Assembly: GCA_949825025.1 (NCBI GenBank)
Contig: OX463784.1
Span: 18,604,124 to 18,668,123 of the forward strand
Direction: 5' to 3'
DNA from: Siphlonurus alternatus
Lineage: Eukaryota; Arthropoda; Insecta; Ephemeroptera; Siphlonuridae
Length of the DNA: 64,000 nt
Numbering within the stretch: position 1 is the first letter of the stretch; the number at the start of each line of letters is the position of its first letter. A program made the position numbers and the translations under genes. Below, piece by piece: positions 46,149-57,538 of the stretch. The notes under the pieces were generated by a model. The model did no database searches and was not told where the DNA came from. It worked only from the letters and a program-made list of their open reading frames with translations.

Positions 46149-46698
46149 GGGCACTTGACGCAGTGGTATAATACGCATTCGACTCGAAATCGGATGGTCG
46201 TGAGTTCGATTCAAGGCATCGCCAAACTTTTCATAAGTGGCGGTTGCTAAAGAACACCCCTTCGTACATCAGGGAGGTGATGGATGGCATCCTCGCTCCA
46301 CCAATTGCCGACCATCTTGACTGAGGTTTCCATGGTTTCCTCAGTCACATCCTAGAATTGATTACTATAATATATAGGTCATGGTCACCCAATTTTGGAA
46401 GGAATGCGCAAAACCCTAAGCAATGCTAGGTCGAGTTGACGAAGGGCCGGGAAGTTAAAAATTCAGTCACTTCTGACCAGTACCCAAAAGATGCATTTCC
46501 ATGGAGTGGGGAAAGCGAAAAAATCGCGTGCCGCAGCCAATCAGAGGATCGATTCCTTGACTTGCAGGGAGTGATTTTATCGCCAACATGGCCACCCTAC
46601 GAGATTGAAGCAAGTGCGCTTTTGTCGCCCCGCCAGGCCCCGCTAGACATCGCTCCATCAAAATGCACCTTTAAATAGGGTTTAGATAAAAAAAAAAC
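46149..46698 (+). mobile_element. SINE1 copy, plus strand, split by a MITE
   Basis: The best head in the window: box A-like CGCAGTGGTATAATACGC (about 46160-46175) and box B-like CGTGAGTTCGATTCAAGG (46200-46216). Then follow CGCCAAACTTTTCATAAGTG, GTTGCTAAAGAACACCCC, GGGAGGTGATGGATGGCATC, GACCATCTTGACTGAGGT, TTCCATGGTTTCCTCAGTCA, GGAAGGAATGCGCAAAACCC, TAAGCAATGCTAGG and CTGACCAGTACC. MITE H1 interrupts at 46489-46670. The remaining tail is TAGGGTTTAGAT followed by an A-run (46687-46697). The CCCTAAGCAA here is the empty site for the MITE in the 38719 copy. Confidence 0.9.
46489..46670. mobile_element. PIF/Harbinger-like MITE, family H copy 1
   Basis: The ends AGATGCATTTCCATGGAG and ATGCACCT are imperfect inverted repeats. 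TTA follows the right end (46671-46673), but the left flank is AAA, so the duplication is only half-supported. The SINE1 paralog at 38719 reads CCAGTACCTTACG at this place, supplying a TTA target. The interior (minus strand) has GCGAGAAAAGC-type and GCGCACTTGCTTCAATCTCG sequence shared with 59152-59336. The frames at 46436-46678 and 46467-46661 are translations of it. Confidence 0.85.
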
Positions 46699-46765
46699 GC
46701 ATACCATGTTTTAAATATTAAAGAGTACATTAAAAATTTTAAATCTCAGACATGAACAGGAAATA
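46699..46765. other. Short A+T-rich gap
   Basis: Nothing recognised. Confidence 0.4.
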
Positions 46766-46815
46766 CTTACTTCCAGCTACTTCCGGTGGGAATATGATAC
46801 AATTTGACTGTAGTT
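46766..46815 (+). repeat. CTTCCGGCTACTTCCGG repeat, copy 2
   Basis: CTTACTTCCAGCTACTTCCG, GTGGGAATATGATACAATTT, GACTGTAGTTTACC. It has the same orientation as copies 1 and 4. The 104-codon frame at 46752-47066 starts within this repeat and has no domain. Confidence 0.6.
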
Positions 46816-47780
46816 TACCACATGAAGCCAACATTTTCGCTCGAGTAGTACGAACACGACACATCATAAGACCAGTGAAGCAGACAGAATCTCATGCATT
46901 GCCAAACTTTAGCGTGACACATCGTGAAGTTCAATTTTATGACAAACTGGCTACCATAAATAGCGTGTTTCACTCCAACAACATCTGTTCGCAAAACTTT
47001 ATATACAGACACCAACAAATCATGTTACTTACAAAATTTATAGTACTTTCAAATACTAAAAAGTAGGACAAAACGGCTGGTACTTGTCTCATTCATTCAC
47101 TCATTTCAACTAATTATATTGATTTCTAATATAAATGTTTGAAAAAGTGAAATTGATTTAAAATAAAAATAAATTGTAATCTCAGATTAAAATTTTCAGC
47201 ATAAAAAGTTTCATATGTTGTGTTCACTAGTTTCAAGATCCACTTAATGACAATTTCTATTTTAAAAAGCAATAGTTTTTAATGTTTTTATACTGTAATA
47301 TTAAAACTATAATGCAACTATAATGTTAATGGAAATGGAAATAGACCACTGAACTATATAAAATGAAATAGACACTATAATTAAAAAAAACAGTGAACAC
47401 TTTTTATTATTTTGTTGTAAATTTCAAATTAATTGCTTAATCATGAACAAATCTAAATTTTCAATTAAGTATTTACTTTATCGTCACCACTTACTTATTA
47501 ATTACCAAATTTACACTTGGGTAAATATAATTTATTTAATCAACAGGTAAAAAAATTAATTTAGTCATATTTAATGACTATATTTATTTTATATTATAGT
47601 TTCTAAAGAGTTGCTCCATCCATACCGAGTCTTCATTTACTTGGTTAATATTCTTCTAGTTATTTACCATCTCAAATATTGACTGAGTCTTCTTATTTAA
47701 AAGGAGCAAGAAAATCCAGTCGCTCATAAATTAAAAATATTGTATTTATAAAGTTCTCTTTTCTCAAGGCTGAACTATAA
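46816..47780. other. Intergenic, nothing recognised
   Basis: A+T-rich DNA, no gene. Confidence 0.4.
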
Positions 47781-48201
47781 GTCAAATTAATTTGAAATTC
47801 CCTCCAGATGTAACCGGAAGTGTGAATTTTGTGTCTGTTCTGTTTGTAATTCAGTTTTAAAACTTTGCAGAGCATTTTGTATTAGAAGTACTGACCTATG
47901 TGGTTAAAATCACGTCAGATCAATAAGGAAATGAACGAGGTCAATAGATTTATTTTGGATGAATTTCACATATGTTACACATCTGACCTAGAGTGATGAG
48001 GTTTTTGAATGTTATTTTTTTCAAATTTCGAAAAAAAAAAACGATTTTCAGAATTTTTCAAAAATTTAATAACGAGGTCAATCTCGAGAGACTTGATTTT
48101 AACAATGTGTGAAATTGTAACGCTGAAATTATAATGTAAATAAGAAGCTACAAACTTCACACTTCCGGCTACTTCCGGAGGGATTATTACACAAATTTGA
48201 C
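47781..48201. mobile_element. Possible foldback element, CTTCCGG repeat copies 3 and 4
   Basis: GTCAAATTAATTTGAAATTC, CCTCCAGATGTAACCGGAAG, TGTGAA (47781-47826) is mirrored at 48154-48201 by TTCACACTTCCGGCTACTTC, CGGAGGGATTATTACACAAA, TTTGAC. Weaker similarity continues inward for about 30 more bases on each side. The two are an inverted pair spanning 421 bp, so copies 1 and 2 upstream could be solo arms of this family. Confidence 0.6.
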
Positions 48202-48766
48202 CATATGTACTCCTTTTATACAAAACTGAGGTCGATATCATGGTTATACAAGACGAAAGTATTATTTTTTTACAAAGTAAAGCAATGAAATAGATAAAGT
48301 AAATAAAATGGTGATAATTTAATTTAATGATGTAATATTTGGCTACAATTTGTTTGAGTATATTATTTATTATTATAATGGTTCTCTTTCTAGTGTCTCC
48401 ATTATAGTATCTATTTGCCTTGAAATATTTTACCATAGTTAGAAAATGAGAACACTATAGTGATTTCATTGTGTTTGATGGTGCAAATATTTCAGACAGA
48501 CAAAAAGTATATAATTTAATGAAGGGAATTAATTATTTCTATCCAAATTCAAGCAAAAGCTTTGTGTTTAAGAAGACTGGGATTAATTATACTAATTACA
48601 TAAAGCTTTTGTCATTTAATGAGAATTTCTAATGAGATATTTCTCTATGGTAAACTTAAGTGGCTAGAAAATAAGTTATTAATTAAATTATTAATTTTTA
48701 ATGTATAATATTATTTATTTATTGTTTATTTTATTTATATTGTGTTCAAATTTCCTAAATATATTA
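48202..48766. other. Intergenic, nothing recognised
   Basis: A+T-rich DNA. The 153-codon minus frame 47975-48436 spans the CTTCCGG repeat and A+T-rich sequence and has no domain. Confidence 0.4.
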
Positions 48767-48770
48767 TTAA

Positions 48771-49558
48771 GGGTAAGATAACGCCACCAATGTTAAAATA
48801 AAAATCCCTCACACGAAAATTCTGAATAAAATTCAAAATGTTCTCCTCTACAGCCCCTATCAGTAGCTAAAATATCAGGTATACAAATTCGATCTAGTTT
48901 TTTAGTTTAAATTTTTGAAATTTAACTACTTTAACATGGAGAAATGAAACTTCCATGTTAAAGAGGAGTCAGCGAGTTGAGTGCGCAGTGCATGACGGGA
49001 ATGACGTCACGCACTATATATGTGCATACGAAAAAGTTACTTCGGCTCCTCAAAAGCTGCGCAGTAGAAATTTATGCAAGTTGCGCAATACGAGCATCTG
49101 CTGAAGTTATATAGTGTTGTTAATCCCGTTGATCCAGTCAGCTGTTAACCCGTAGACCGCAACATTTGAAATGAAAATTTGCCTCGGATTTTGGTATTGT
49201 ATCAGAATTTTCTCAAAATTTTTATGAAGGGCTAATAAAGGTTATGACACTTTCTGATTCACCATAAAATGTTCTATCTTAGAATATTTTTTAAACACAT
49301 TTTACGGGTGATTGCAAAAGAAATTAAAGTTTGAATAAAAAAGAAGCCACGTTTTTCGAGCGTTAGCATGGAGTAGATGGACGAAGTCATCGACTTTGAG
49401 ACCCAAATGCTCAGAATTTTTACGAAGGACGGTCTCAACTGATTTCAGATGCTTATTTATGGTGCTCCAAAGTAACTTTTTACATGCAAGAGAATGAGCT
49501 TTACCATCGGTCAATTTTTCGCTCACTCTACTTTAAATTAGTCAACTTTAAAAATTTG
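48771..49558. mobile_element. TTAA foldback element C, copy 2, interrupted and truncated
   Basis: Preceded by TTAA (48767-48770). The left arm runs GGGTAAGATAACGCCACCAA, GTTCTCCTCTACA, CAGGTATACAAATTCGATCT, and reaches the loop CATGGAGAAATGAAACTTCC at about 48935-48957. In the TTAA next to the loop, element E has inserted. After E only the first 25 or so bases of the right arm remain (TTAAATTAGTCAACTTTAAA), then the copy dissolves into an ATTT microsatellite. Confidence 0.9.
48962..49532. mobile_element. TTAA element E, inserted in C copy 2
   Basis: A 571-bp element with imperfect inverted ends, AGAGGAGTCAGCGAG and TTCGCTCACTCTACT. TTAA flanks both (48958-48961 and 49533-49536). The intact C copy at 43930 reads GTTAAATTAATCAAC at this place, proving one TTAA originally. 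The interior includes ATGACGTCACGCAC and a 74-codon minus-strand frame (49302-49526) with no domain I recognise. That frame could be a transposase-derived remnant or nothing. Confidence 0.85.
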
Positions 49559-49569
49559 ATTCAGTATGT

Positions 49570-49678
<109 letters not shown>

Positions 49679-49741
49679 TACAATGTTAGCTTACTACATC
49701 ATATTCTGCTATTAGTGTAAGCATTCAAACTTAACAACAGT

Positions 49742-49898
49742 GGGCGCGATTCACGAAGCAGTTAGCCAGGTTTCTAGCCATGTTTAGCTTAACCACGTTT
49801 AACTATATAGGTGGTTTAACACGTAAAACAGGTATAGTTAAACGTGGTTAAGCTAAATGTGGTTAGAAATCTGGTTAACTTCTTCGTGAATCGCACCC
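49742..49898. mobile_element. MITE GGGCGCGATTCACGAAG copy 2, 3-bp TSD
   Basis: A 157-bp hairpin starting GGGCGCGATTCACGAAGCAG and ending CTTCGTGAATCGCACCC. The interior CTTAACCACGTTTAACTATA is shared with 17713. AGT lies on both sides (49739-49741 and 49899-49901). Confidence 0.92.
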
Positions 49899-49917
49899 AG
49901 TATTAACAACAGTTAGA

Positions 49918-50229
49918 AGGATTGATAGGAAAGGAGGCGGCTGTGGCCTTGTGTTAGGAACTGCCCCGGCATTTGCCTGGGAGTGACGATGGGAAACCAC
50001 AGAAAACCATCATCGAGGCAGACGATACCAAAGGGAACGACCTTCGGCATCTCCCGAATACAGGCAGTATAGTGGAAGAACATACATGCCATCTCTCGGG
50101 AGCTTACCAGAACACGCTGCCATACCTCAGCTCGAAGTGACGAAAAGTCACCTGAGCCAAGGCAGGAAGCGATCCTGGGTCTCCCAAGCGATAGGCAGAG
50201 ATCAAACCACTACGCTACGCTGCTCGGTG
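49918..50229 (-). mobile_element. SINE3, tRNA-headed, minus strand
   Basis: The minus strand from about 50229 reads GAGCAGCGTAGCGTAGTGGT (box A TAGCGTAGTGG), then GGGAGACCCAGGATCGCTTC in the box B position. The body has CTTTTCGTCACTTCGAGCTG, CTCCCGAGAGATGGCATGTA and ATTCGGGAGATGCCGAAGGT. The 3' block is ATGATGGTTTTCTGTGGTTT, CCCATCGTCACTCCCAGGCA, AATGCCGGGGCAGTTCC and GGCCACAGCCGCCTCCTTTC. That block matches a 3' region I recall from arthropod SINEs, and its first half is also the SINE1 core. The copy is well preserved. Confidence 0.85.
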
Positions 50230-52637
50230 AATGGTGAATTGGAGCTCAAGAAACTTGTTAAACATGGTAAAAATTATGAAAATCTCTTTAAATAGTAATA
50301 ATTTAAGTCAAACAATTTTTAAAAAACGTTTCTCCCATATATGTTTACATATTATACACTATACAGTAACTATAAAGGTTAAAACTTAAAGTTGAGAGAG
50401 CTCCAGTGCGTTGATTTATGAGAACGTTTACATGCGTCGGTGAAATTTTTGGCTCTAAGTTTTACCATCAGTCAACAAGTAAGCATTCTTTAGCATGTTG
50501 AAACTTGGACATGGAGATAAATTCTGTTAGTACACAAAGTACGTTTTTATAACAACAAAAATGTAATATATTATAGGATTTAAAACGTACTTCCTGTAAG
50601 AAAAATTCTCAGTTATGTGTTTGCTTTATTTAAAAGACAGAATTCTAATATACAAACTTACATACACAAGATAGATAATGTGAAAATAAACTTACTACTA
50701 GTGTGAACAAACAATTTTATTGTACATACTTACAAGTGAATGAGTTTTAGGTGAACTATTTTTTTATATAGTAGACAAGTGAGACAACATGAAAACAATT
50801 TATTTACTGGATGAATAAATCAAACTTATTTCAAACAAAACTGTTTCTAAAAAAAAATTATTATTGAAATTATGAGGCGTACCAAATTGTTTTTTTTTTA
50901 TATAAAATGTACATTCGGGATAAATTTATTGTATTGTACAATCTATATAGTTACAAACATATTTTAAAGTGGATACAGAAATAGTACTTAAATATGTCAC
51001 AGATTGCATAGCTACATATATAGTTATCCCGCGTATCAATCGGAAAATACAAGAGTATTTAAAATTGAGATTATAAAATTGGAACACATTGTTAAGAATC
51101 TTACCAATATATTCCAATTATATACTCTCATATCTGTACATTATACGACCCAATACAAGGATCCATATTTTGTATAATCATACAAACATATCGATGGCGA
51201 AAGTTCTTAATGTGTTCCAGCTCTATCAACTCAAAAATTAGATTTAATAACAATACGACAACTGAAAATTACTGGAGGATTAAAATTATAAATTAAATAT
51301 AAAAAAAAAATCAATAAAACAACGCAGAATTAGTAAAAAAAAAAAAATACGCATTAAAGCCAAGATATTCAAGTTGCTATTTTTATATAATGTTTCTTTG
51401 ATTTTTATATTGAATTTCTTTTGAGTTGTCAAAGAGCTAAGAATATATTACAGACTTTCACTATGATCATATTATAGAAAGAATACAATATGAACATTCC
51501 TCCAATTTTCTTCTTTGTCAGTACCATATAATGCTTTAGTATCGTTAAAATTAAAAACTTTCTATTATATTTTTGTCTCCGTGATTTTTTTTTTTTTTTT
51601 TTTTTATATTCTTTGAAAGGTATTTTTTTTTTTGTACACTTGAGAGTACATTGATAGTGAAGCCAAAGTTATTGCGATTCTTTTTCAAGTTTTTTTTTTT
51701 TTTTTTTTTTTTTTTTGCAGACCCATAAAGCTAGAAAGTGCGATGAATAGCGGACGCAATGTGTCTTACACGACCGACTTTACTGGCTTACAGAGAACTT
51801 TTCTAAGAGCATACTTCACTATTTTCATGCCAGCTTGCAATCCGACACACTGAAATGATTCATTTGTCTTCCCACAGTTCCATTGTATCATTTTTTTGTT
51901 TTTTACTTGTTAGTTGCATTTGTTGATCGCGTTATTATTTAAATCAAATATAAATTTATCTTTAAATTAAATATGTTATTGTATATTTTTTTTTTTTATT
52001 TTACAATTAACAATTTTTTTTATTTTACAATTTACTATTTTTTTTTAAAAAATTACACATTTACTTGAATGGAAATTATAATAAAGATTTGAAATAATTT
52101 AAAACTATCATATCAAATTTGAATTTTTAAATATATAAAAAAAAATTCTAGTATCGTGCTCATGCATCATAACCATCATGTCATAAAATCGTGTTCTATA
52201 CTACGCAATCGCTGCACTGTGCACTGCTCTAACTTGCGTTGGCAGTAATTATAAAATGTATAAATTATGTAATATAATAAATAAATCTTGCAACTAAATT
52301 TTACAGCATATTTATTTTTATTCAAGCTCAAGCTCTCTATAAATGCGTTAAAATTGAGTAAACTTTTATGAATTATCGATATGTTACATATATTGTCATT
52401 GGAAAATATTATTATTTTTATTAAAGTATGTATGCTTGTATATCAGTTTATTATTATATAATGTACAGTATAATATAGGGAGTTATACTCTATAAATCAA
52501 TCAATCAATAAGGGAAAAAATATTTAAAGTCCATCATCACAAATATACATCACTTACATCAGACTCACAGTTTGTTTCACTTTGATTTTATGAGTTCATA
52601 TTACAAACCTAAATAATTTTAATAAATAGTAATTGAA
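50230..52637. other. Intergenic; poly-T tracts
   Basis: A 2.4-kb A+T-rich stretch with three T-tracts clustered at 51581-51716. No gene or SINE body adjoins them in a way I can support. Confidence 0.45.
51581..51716. repeat. Cluster of three poly-T tracts
   Basis: T-runs at about 51587-51605, 51624-51633 and 51690-51715. The last ends in GCAG, so it resembles a polypyrimidine tract with a 3' splice acceptor on the plus strand. The following sequence (ACCCATAAAGCTAG) runs into a stop in at least one frame, so I do not call an exon. Confidence 0.6.
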
Positions 52638-52735
52638 TCTTACCGGACTGTTTCCACTCGTCGATTTTGTTGTAGTACGTCGAGAAACTTGAGCACTGAA
52701 TTATAATGTTAATGTTTTTATTATTATCACTACAC
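52638..52735. mobile_element. Solo arm of the 1748 MITE family
   Basis: CTTACCGGACTGTTTCCACT, CGTCGATTTTGTTG, GTCGAGAAACTTGAGCACTG and AATGTTTTTATTATTATC match the reverse complement of about 1880-1975. Homology covers the arm and part of the spacer. Confidence 0.8.
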
Positions 52736-53559
52736 TTCTTCTTTAATGCTAAATAATTTTGTAAGATTTGCATGTTGCTGCAGCTTAGAGTATTGCCAAA
52801 ACTTCCTAAAACATTGGGTTCCAGTTTATTCTCATATATAGGTTATTAATCGATATAAATTTCATTGACATCCTATTTATTATGAACAGCCTGATTGGTC
52901 AATATTCAGTAAAAAATTACGGTAAAAATTAATGTTTTATTACAGCTGCAATGCAACCACAATGTTATAAATATTGCCTTTACGTGCACATAAATAAAAA
53001 TACGATCTTTTATAATATTACATTTTTTTATTATATATATTTTTTTTACGCCTTACTCTATAATTTCTTTTACAAAGTTTATAGTCTGTTAAAAGTGTTT
53101 TTTTCTCTCAGATTTTCTTAACATCCTCCAGAACAATTTTAACCTTTCTTGGTTGTCAAAAACCTTATCAAAATGCTAAAATAATCCGAATACCTTAGCT
53201 CTTAAATATGTATAGAATAAGTAGATAGAGTTACGGATCATATACATATACAGCCTGTGGCAGTTCATAGCACTAGAAATTTTATACTGTATAAAGAAAT
53301 TTATGTGCTTCTATATTATAATCATTTTGTAACTGGAAACAAAAACCGCGGAGTATGGTGAATTTTAATACTAATATATTTTTCTTATGGCATCGATCGA
53401 GAGTAAAATTAATTCTAAAGGGGTATTGTGAAATGATAGCTGTTCTTAAAGTAAAATAATAAACAATTATTTATTTCTTACTCACCCAAGTACAGATAGT
53501 ACTTAAAAAATGTCTCAATTGCAGCCTCGTTACTCACCATGCTCAGAATTATTCTCACG
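52736..53559. other. Intergenic, nothing recognised
   Basis: A+T-rich DNA, no gene. Confidence 0.45.
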
Positions 53560-53606
53560 GGACATGATGATTAATAAGGCCGCAAAGGTAAATTTTACGA
53601 GGCGCC
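53560..53606. mobile_element. Solo arm related to the 15763 MITE
   Basis: GGACATGATGATTAATAAGG, CCGCAAAGGTAAATTTTACG, AGGCGCCG matches one arm of 15763-15886 (GTGATTGACAAGGCCGCAAA, GGGAAAATTTCCAAGGCGAC). Confidence 0.6.
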
Positions 53607-54592
53607 GAGTGTAACTAATTCAACAGACATATTTGAGCAACTGATCGAGTTAACGAGAGTTCCATACTTCCATACACCTAAAAGCAAAAACTTACACATA
53701 ATTTTTTTAAAATCTCTTTGTATTTTTATGATACAAATATCAAATATGTTTTAATTTTTTAGTACTGCCAGAATTATAATAAACTTACTGATGAACATTG
53801 GCGTCTCATTATTTCATTATTATTATTAATAATTTTAGTTTATGCTGCATGGAAACAAATTTCATTAATAAACAAATCGTTAAACTCTTTTATGAATGAA
53901 CAGCATTTTAGTAGATACTTTGGTATAATATTACATAAATATATATAAAAAAACAGCTATGATTTTAATATTATAAAATTTATCACTCTTAATGTGCGTA
54001 CTTGAAAATTCAGAAAATTGCTTCAAAAGTATGTCATAGCTTAAAGTTGAATCTCTTAATTAAAATATAAAATGTATGAAATCATGCGTCATAGTTGTGA
54101 TTTTTTATTCACTTTTCTAAAGGTTTAATTGAAAATTTGCTTTAACTTTTATAACTTATTAGCATATGTTCATTAGTTTTATATAAGCTACAATATTTTA
54201 ATAAATGTAAGCCTTATTTAAGCCTGTTAATATGATTTATAGTATTAATTTTAGTACAAATTTTTATAACTTCATATAGACTTTATACTCAATAAAAATC
54301 ATTTTATTTAGCATAAAAAGTGAGCATTTAAAATTATGACGGTATTGAAGGTAGTTTAATTTATTCATTTCTCATAAACTGTATTTTAACGTAAGATTAC
54401 CTCATATATTTAGGAAAAGGAGTTGTTATAATACATATTTTATGCATGTGAATTGATCTAGCGTTTCTAACAAAATAACACAAAATAACTTACTGGAATA
54501 TCTTCATATATACCTCCAAAAAATATACTTGCATTTTTTTGCTCGATTAAATCTGCATGCAGTGTCAACTTTAGAAACGAGTATGTTTTATA
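53607..54592. other. Intergenic, nothing recognised
   Basis: A+T-rich DNA, no gene. Confidence 0.45.
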
Positions 54593-54826
54593 AGGTCTGT
54601 TCGTAAACCCTGCCCTTGCTCAGTGTACACTCCATTCGAATAAAAATGTCCGATCCGTCTATACTTTAACATGGCCAGATTGCATATTTTTATTGAAATG
54701 AAGTGTACACCTTGCCCCCACTTTCTTACTCCGGCTCAGAGAGTGGAATAAGAAATGCAGTGCAGATAACGTCACGTGTTTTGTTCATAAACTTACTCAA
54801 GAGTACACCGGGCAAGGAACAGATCT
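54593..54826. mobile_element. MITE AGGTCTGTTCGTAAAC, 3-bp TSD
   Basis: The left end reads AGGTCTGTTCGTAAACCCTG, CCCTTGCTCAGTGTACACT. The right end is the inverse, GAGTACACCGGGCAAGGAAC, AGATCT. ATA lies on both sides. An internal inverted repeat (AGTGTACACTCCATTCGAAT and ATTGAAATGAAGTGTACACC, about 54626-54711) repeats the subterminal word GTGTACAC. It shares terminal sequence with 5107-5230. Confidence 0.82.
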
Positions 54827-55963
54827 ATAGACTTTTCAGGTATTACTAAGTTATTTATTGATATTTATATAAAACATAATATATACTATAACAATATAAA
54901 CCCTCTTTTTTATCACTAAAAGCTAAGCAATCTGGACGAGGATATATTTATTACCATGCTTCTTAAGTTTAAAGCATTTTGTCTTATAAAAATTTTAATT
55001 AATTTAATTTTTTAAATTAATAAAAAAATACATTTCATGTTAACTTCAGTACATAGAAGTAAGCTCAACAATTAGAATCTAACTCTGCATTCCTCACTAA
55101 CTATATCTTATGAAGACATAATTACACTCCATGTTAGTAGGATTGCGTGGACCATGAAGAAATGTTTACAACGGTATTAAGCGTAATTACAGCTTTATAA
55201 ACCTTCATTTGAAAGCCTAGTAGTTAACTTTAATTGAACATTATTAATAATTACAGTACAAAGAAAATTACTTTAAACAAGGCGTTTCCAATATTGCGTA
55301 TAATAACGAAAACGCAACCCATGATACAATTGTGCACAAAAACTTGCCTATATATCAGGCGTTAAAAGTGATTTTTTTTAATTAATGTTAAAACCATATT
55401 ATTTAGCTATTTATATTTATTTTTACATATACTGCAATGTGCATATGCTTTAGGGATTTTAATGTTACAATAAAATAGAAACGTTAAATAAATTAGACTT
55501 AAATAAAATAGAATTGACCAGTAAAAATTGTTAAGTAACATTAAAAGTGTCAATTAAAATCAAACAGTAAAAAAAAAACATGTAATAAAATCAGTTTAGT
55601 TTTATATGACATTAAATTCTTATAGCTCAAATAAAATTAAATATATATTACCCTTATAGTACTTGAACCATCTGATAAAATCAATGGCACAAGTGAACCA
55701 TTGAGATTCCATGTCTCCATTCATGACTTTTACTTCTCCACGTACTGATAACGAGTGTCAGGGTCACAGAAAGGTCATCAGGGTTAATATATGACCTCAG
55801 CGCACGTCGTGTCACATTTGTTTTACAATTTATCCTCCCTCTAACATTTTGCTCTAGTTTCGATAAACTTCCAGATTCAAAACTTTCAACATGTCAACTT
55901 ATTTTATTTTTATTTCAACTTTGCATATAATCTAACGTTGCAATCTATGAAGTTTTACAACCA
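54827..55963. other. Intergenic, nothing recognised
   Basis: A+T-rich DNA, no gene. Confidence 0.45.
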
Positions 55964-55964
55964 C

Positions 55965-56021
<57 letters not shown>
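55964..56021. repeat. C12 run followed by (CT)n
   Basis: A poly-C run merges into about 23 CT units and an interrupted CTTT tail. Confidence 0.95.
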
Positions 56022-56025
<4 letters not shown>

Positions 56026-57377
56026 CTTTCTCTTTCTCTGCAATATCAATTTCAGTAGTGATAATTCAAAAATTTCAACAGAATTTTTTTAAGAAGTATT
56101 TTCTTTTATTGTACAGTATTATGATCTGTTAGAAATATTAGAAGAGAAAATACATCAAGAGATTGTAATACATCAACTAAGTACGTTATAAATGTATTTC
56201 ATATAAATCAAACATCACCGCTTACATGCACTGTAGACTGACTATAACTTTAGAATGGTTATAAGATATATTGGCAAGGTTAAAATACCATGAAGTTTTT
56301 TTTCTAGGCAAACTGTAACACAAAGATATATTTTCGTTTGTTTTGTTTTTTAAAGAATATTATCTAAAGTTACAATTTTGCTGCAATGTAACTCAATACT
56401 TTTAATGTAAATAATATTTACAGTATAATATATATTGTATACAACACAGCATATCTGTAGCTGACGGATGACAAGTTGTTTTTATATTTTGTGGTTAGTG
56501 TATAAACTTCAAAAAGTTAATATTACGTTTTGTATTTATTTAACAATTTTACTAATGTTGCTTCATTGTCAATCTAATTTGCTGCATATTACAGAATTAA
56601 TTTTTAATGAAAACACCTTTTCCCCCAACAAAAACAAAGATTTTTGTGTCACATTTCATATAAACAAACCTGCAGCGTCATCTCCAACCCTCACTACTTG
56701 TATAATACACAAAAAGGTAATTAAATTTATTGCTCATATAATATCAAACTCACAATTTTATATGCCACCATTGCTATAGTATCAAAATGCAAGTATGTAT
56801 TAAGACCTTTTTCACACTTTCGTTTTCATACGTAATATTATCTGTGCCTTTTTCACTTCAACCTTTTACCCTCTTTTTTTATGTGCTTGACTTGTAATTT
56901 CATTACTTTACGCATGGCACCTTTTTGCTTTGCATTTCCCAGCAAATTTTTATAACTCTCTCTCTCTCTCTCCTCTCTAAAGCTCTTATATATATAGTGC
57001 TATATTCCATATATATTATATCCTTTTACGAAATTGAATATAACATTACATATTTCTATCTCTTTCATTCCATGGATATCTTTTCCATGTTTCAACATCA
57101 GATCTACGCATAAACTTTTCTATACTTTTTAAAACTCTTTTATAAATTTCACACTTAATACGTAATAGAAATGTTTTGGCACAACATAATTGGTCAAGAA
57201 TATATTATTTTTTTACAGTGTATTTGCAATAGTATTGAAAGTACTAACAGTAAGATTCAGGAAAAAAAATGCTTTTTCTGTCTCATATCATTTTTTTTTT
57301 AAATTCACCAAATAGGTATACTAATATAATTTATTATTTTCAGTATGCATACTTTAGTTCACACAATTGAAATTATT
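56022..57377. other. Intergenic, nothing recognised
   Basis: A+T-rich DNA. The 103-codon plus frame at 56468-56779 has no domain. Confidence 0.45.
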
Positions 57378-57535
57378 GGGCGCAATTCTTGAGAAGCAGT
57401 TAACCAGGTTTCTAACTACGTTTAGCATAACCACGTTTAACTATACCTTTTTTAAGTGTTAAACCACCTAGTTAAACGTGGTTTAAATGTTAAACGTGGT
57501 TAGAATCATGTCTAACTGCTTCGTGAATCGCACCC
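57378..57535. mobile_element. MITE GGGCGCGATTCACGAAG copy 3
   Basis: GGGCGCAATTCTTGAGAAGC at the left and GCTTCGTGAATCGCACCC at the right. The interior CATAACCACGTTTAACTATA and TTAAACGTGG is shared with 17713 and 49742. The flanks are ATT and ATG, a 3-bp duplication with one change. The left arm is the most decayed of the three. Confidence 0.88.
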
Positions 57536-57538
57536 ATG

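Noticed and set aside
46752..47066. 104-codon plus-strand frame
   Set aside because: Begins in the CTTCCGG repeat, runs into A+T-rich sequence, and has no recognisable domain.
49302..49526. 74-codon minus-strand frame inside TTAA element E
   Set aside because: Could be a transposase remnant but I recognise no motif; annotated only as part of the element.
51690..51730. Polypyrimidine tract plus CAG as a 3' splice site
   Set aside because: Part of a cluster of T-runs; no open exon follows and no donor was found.
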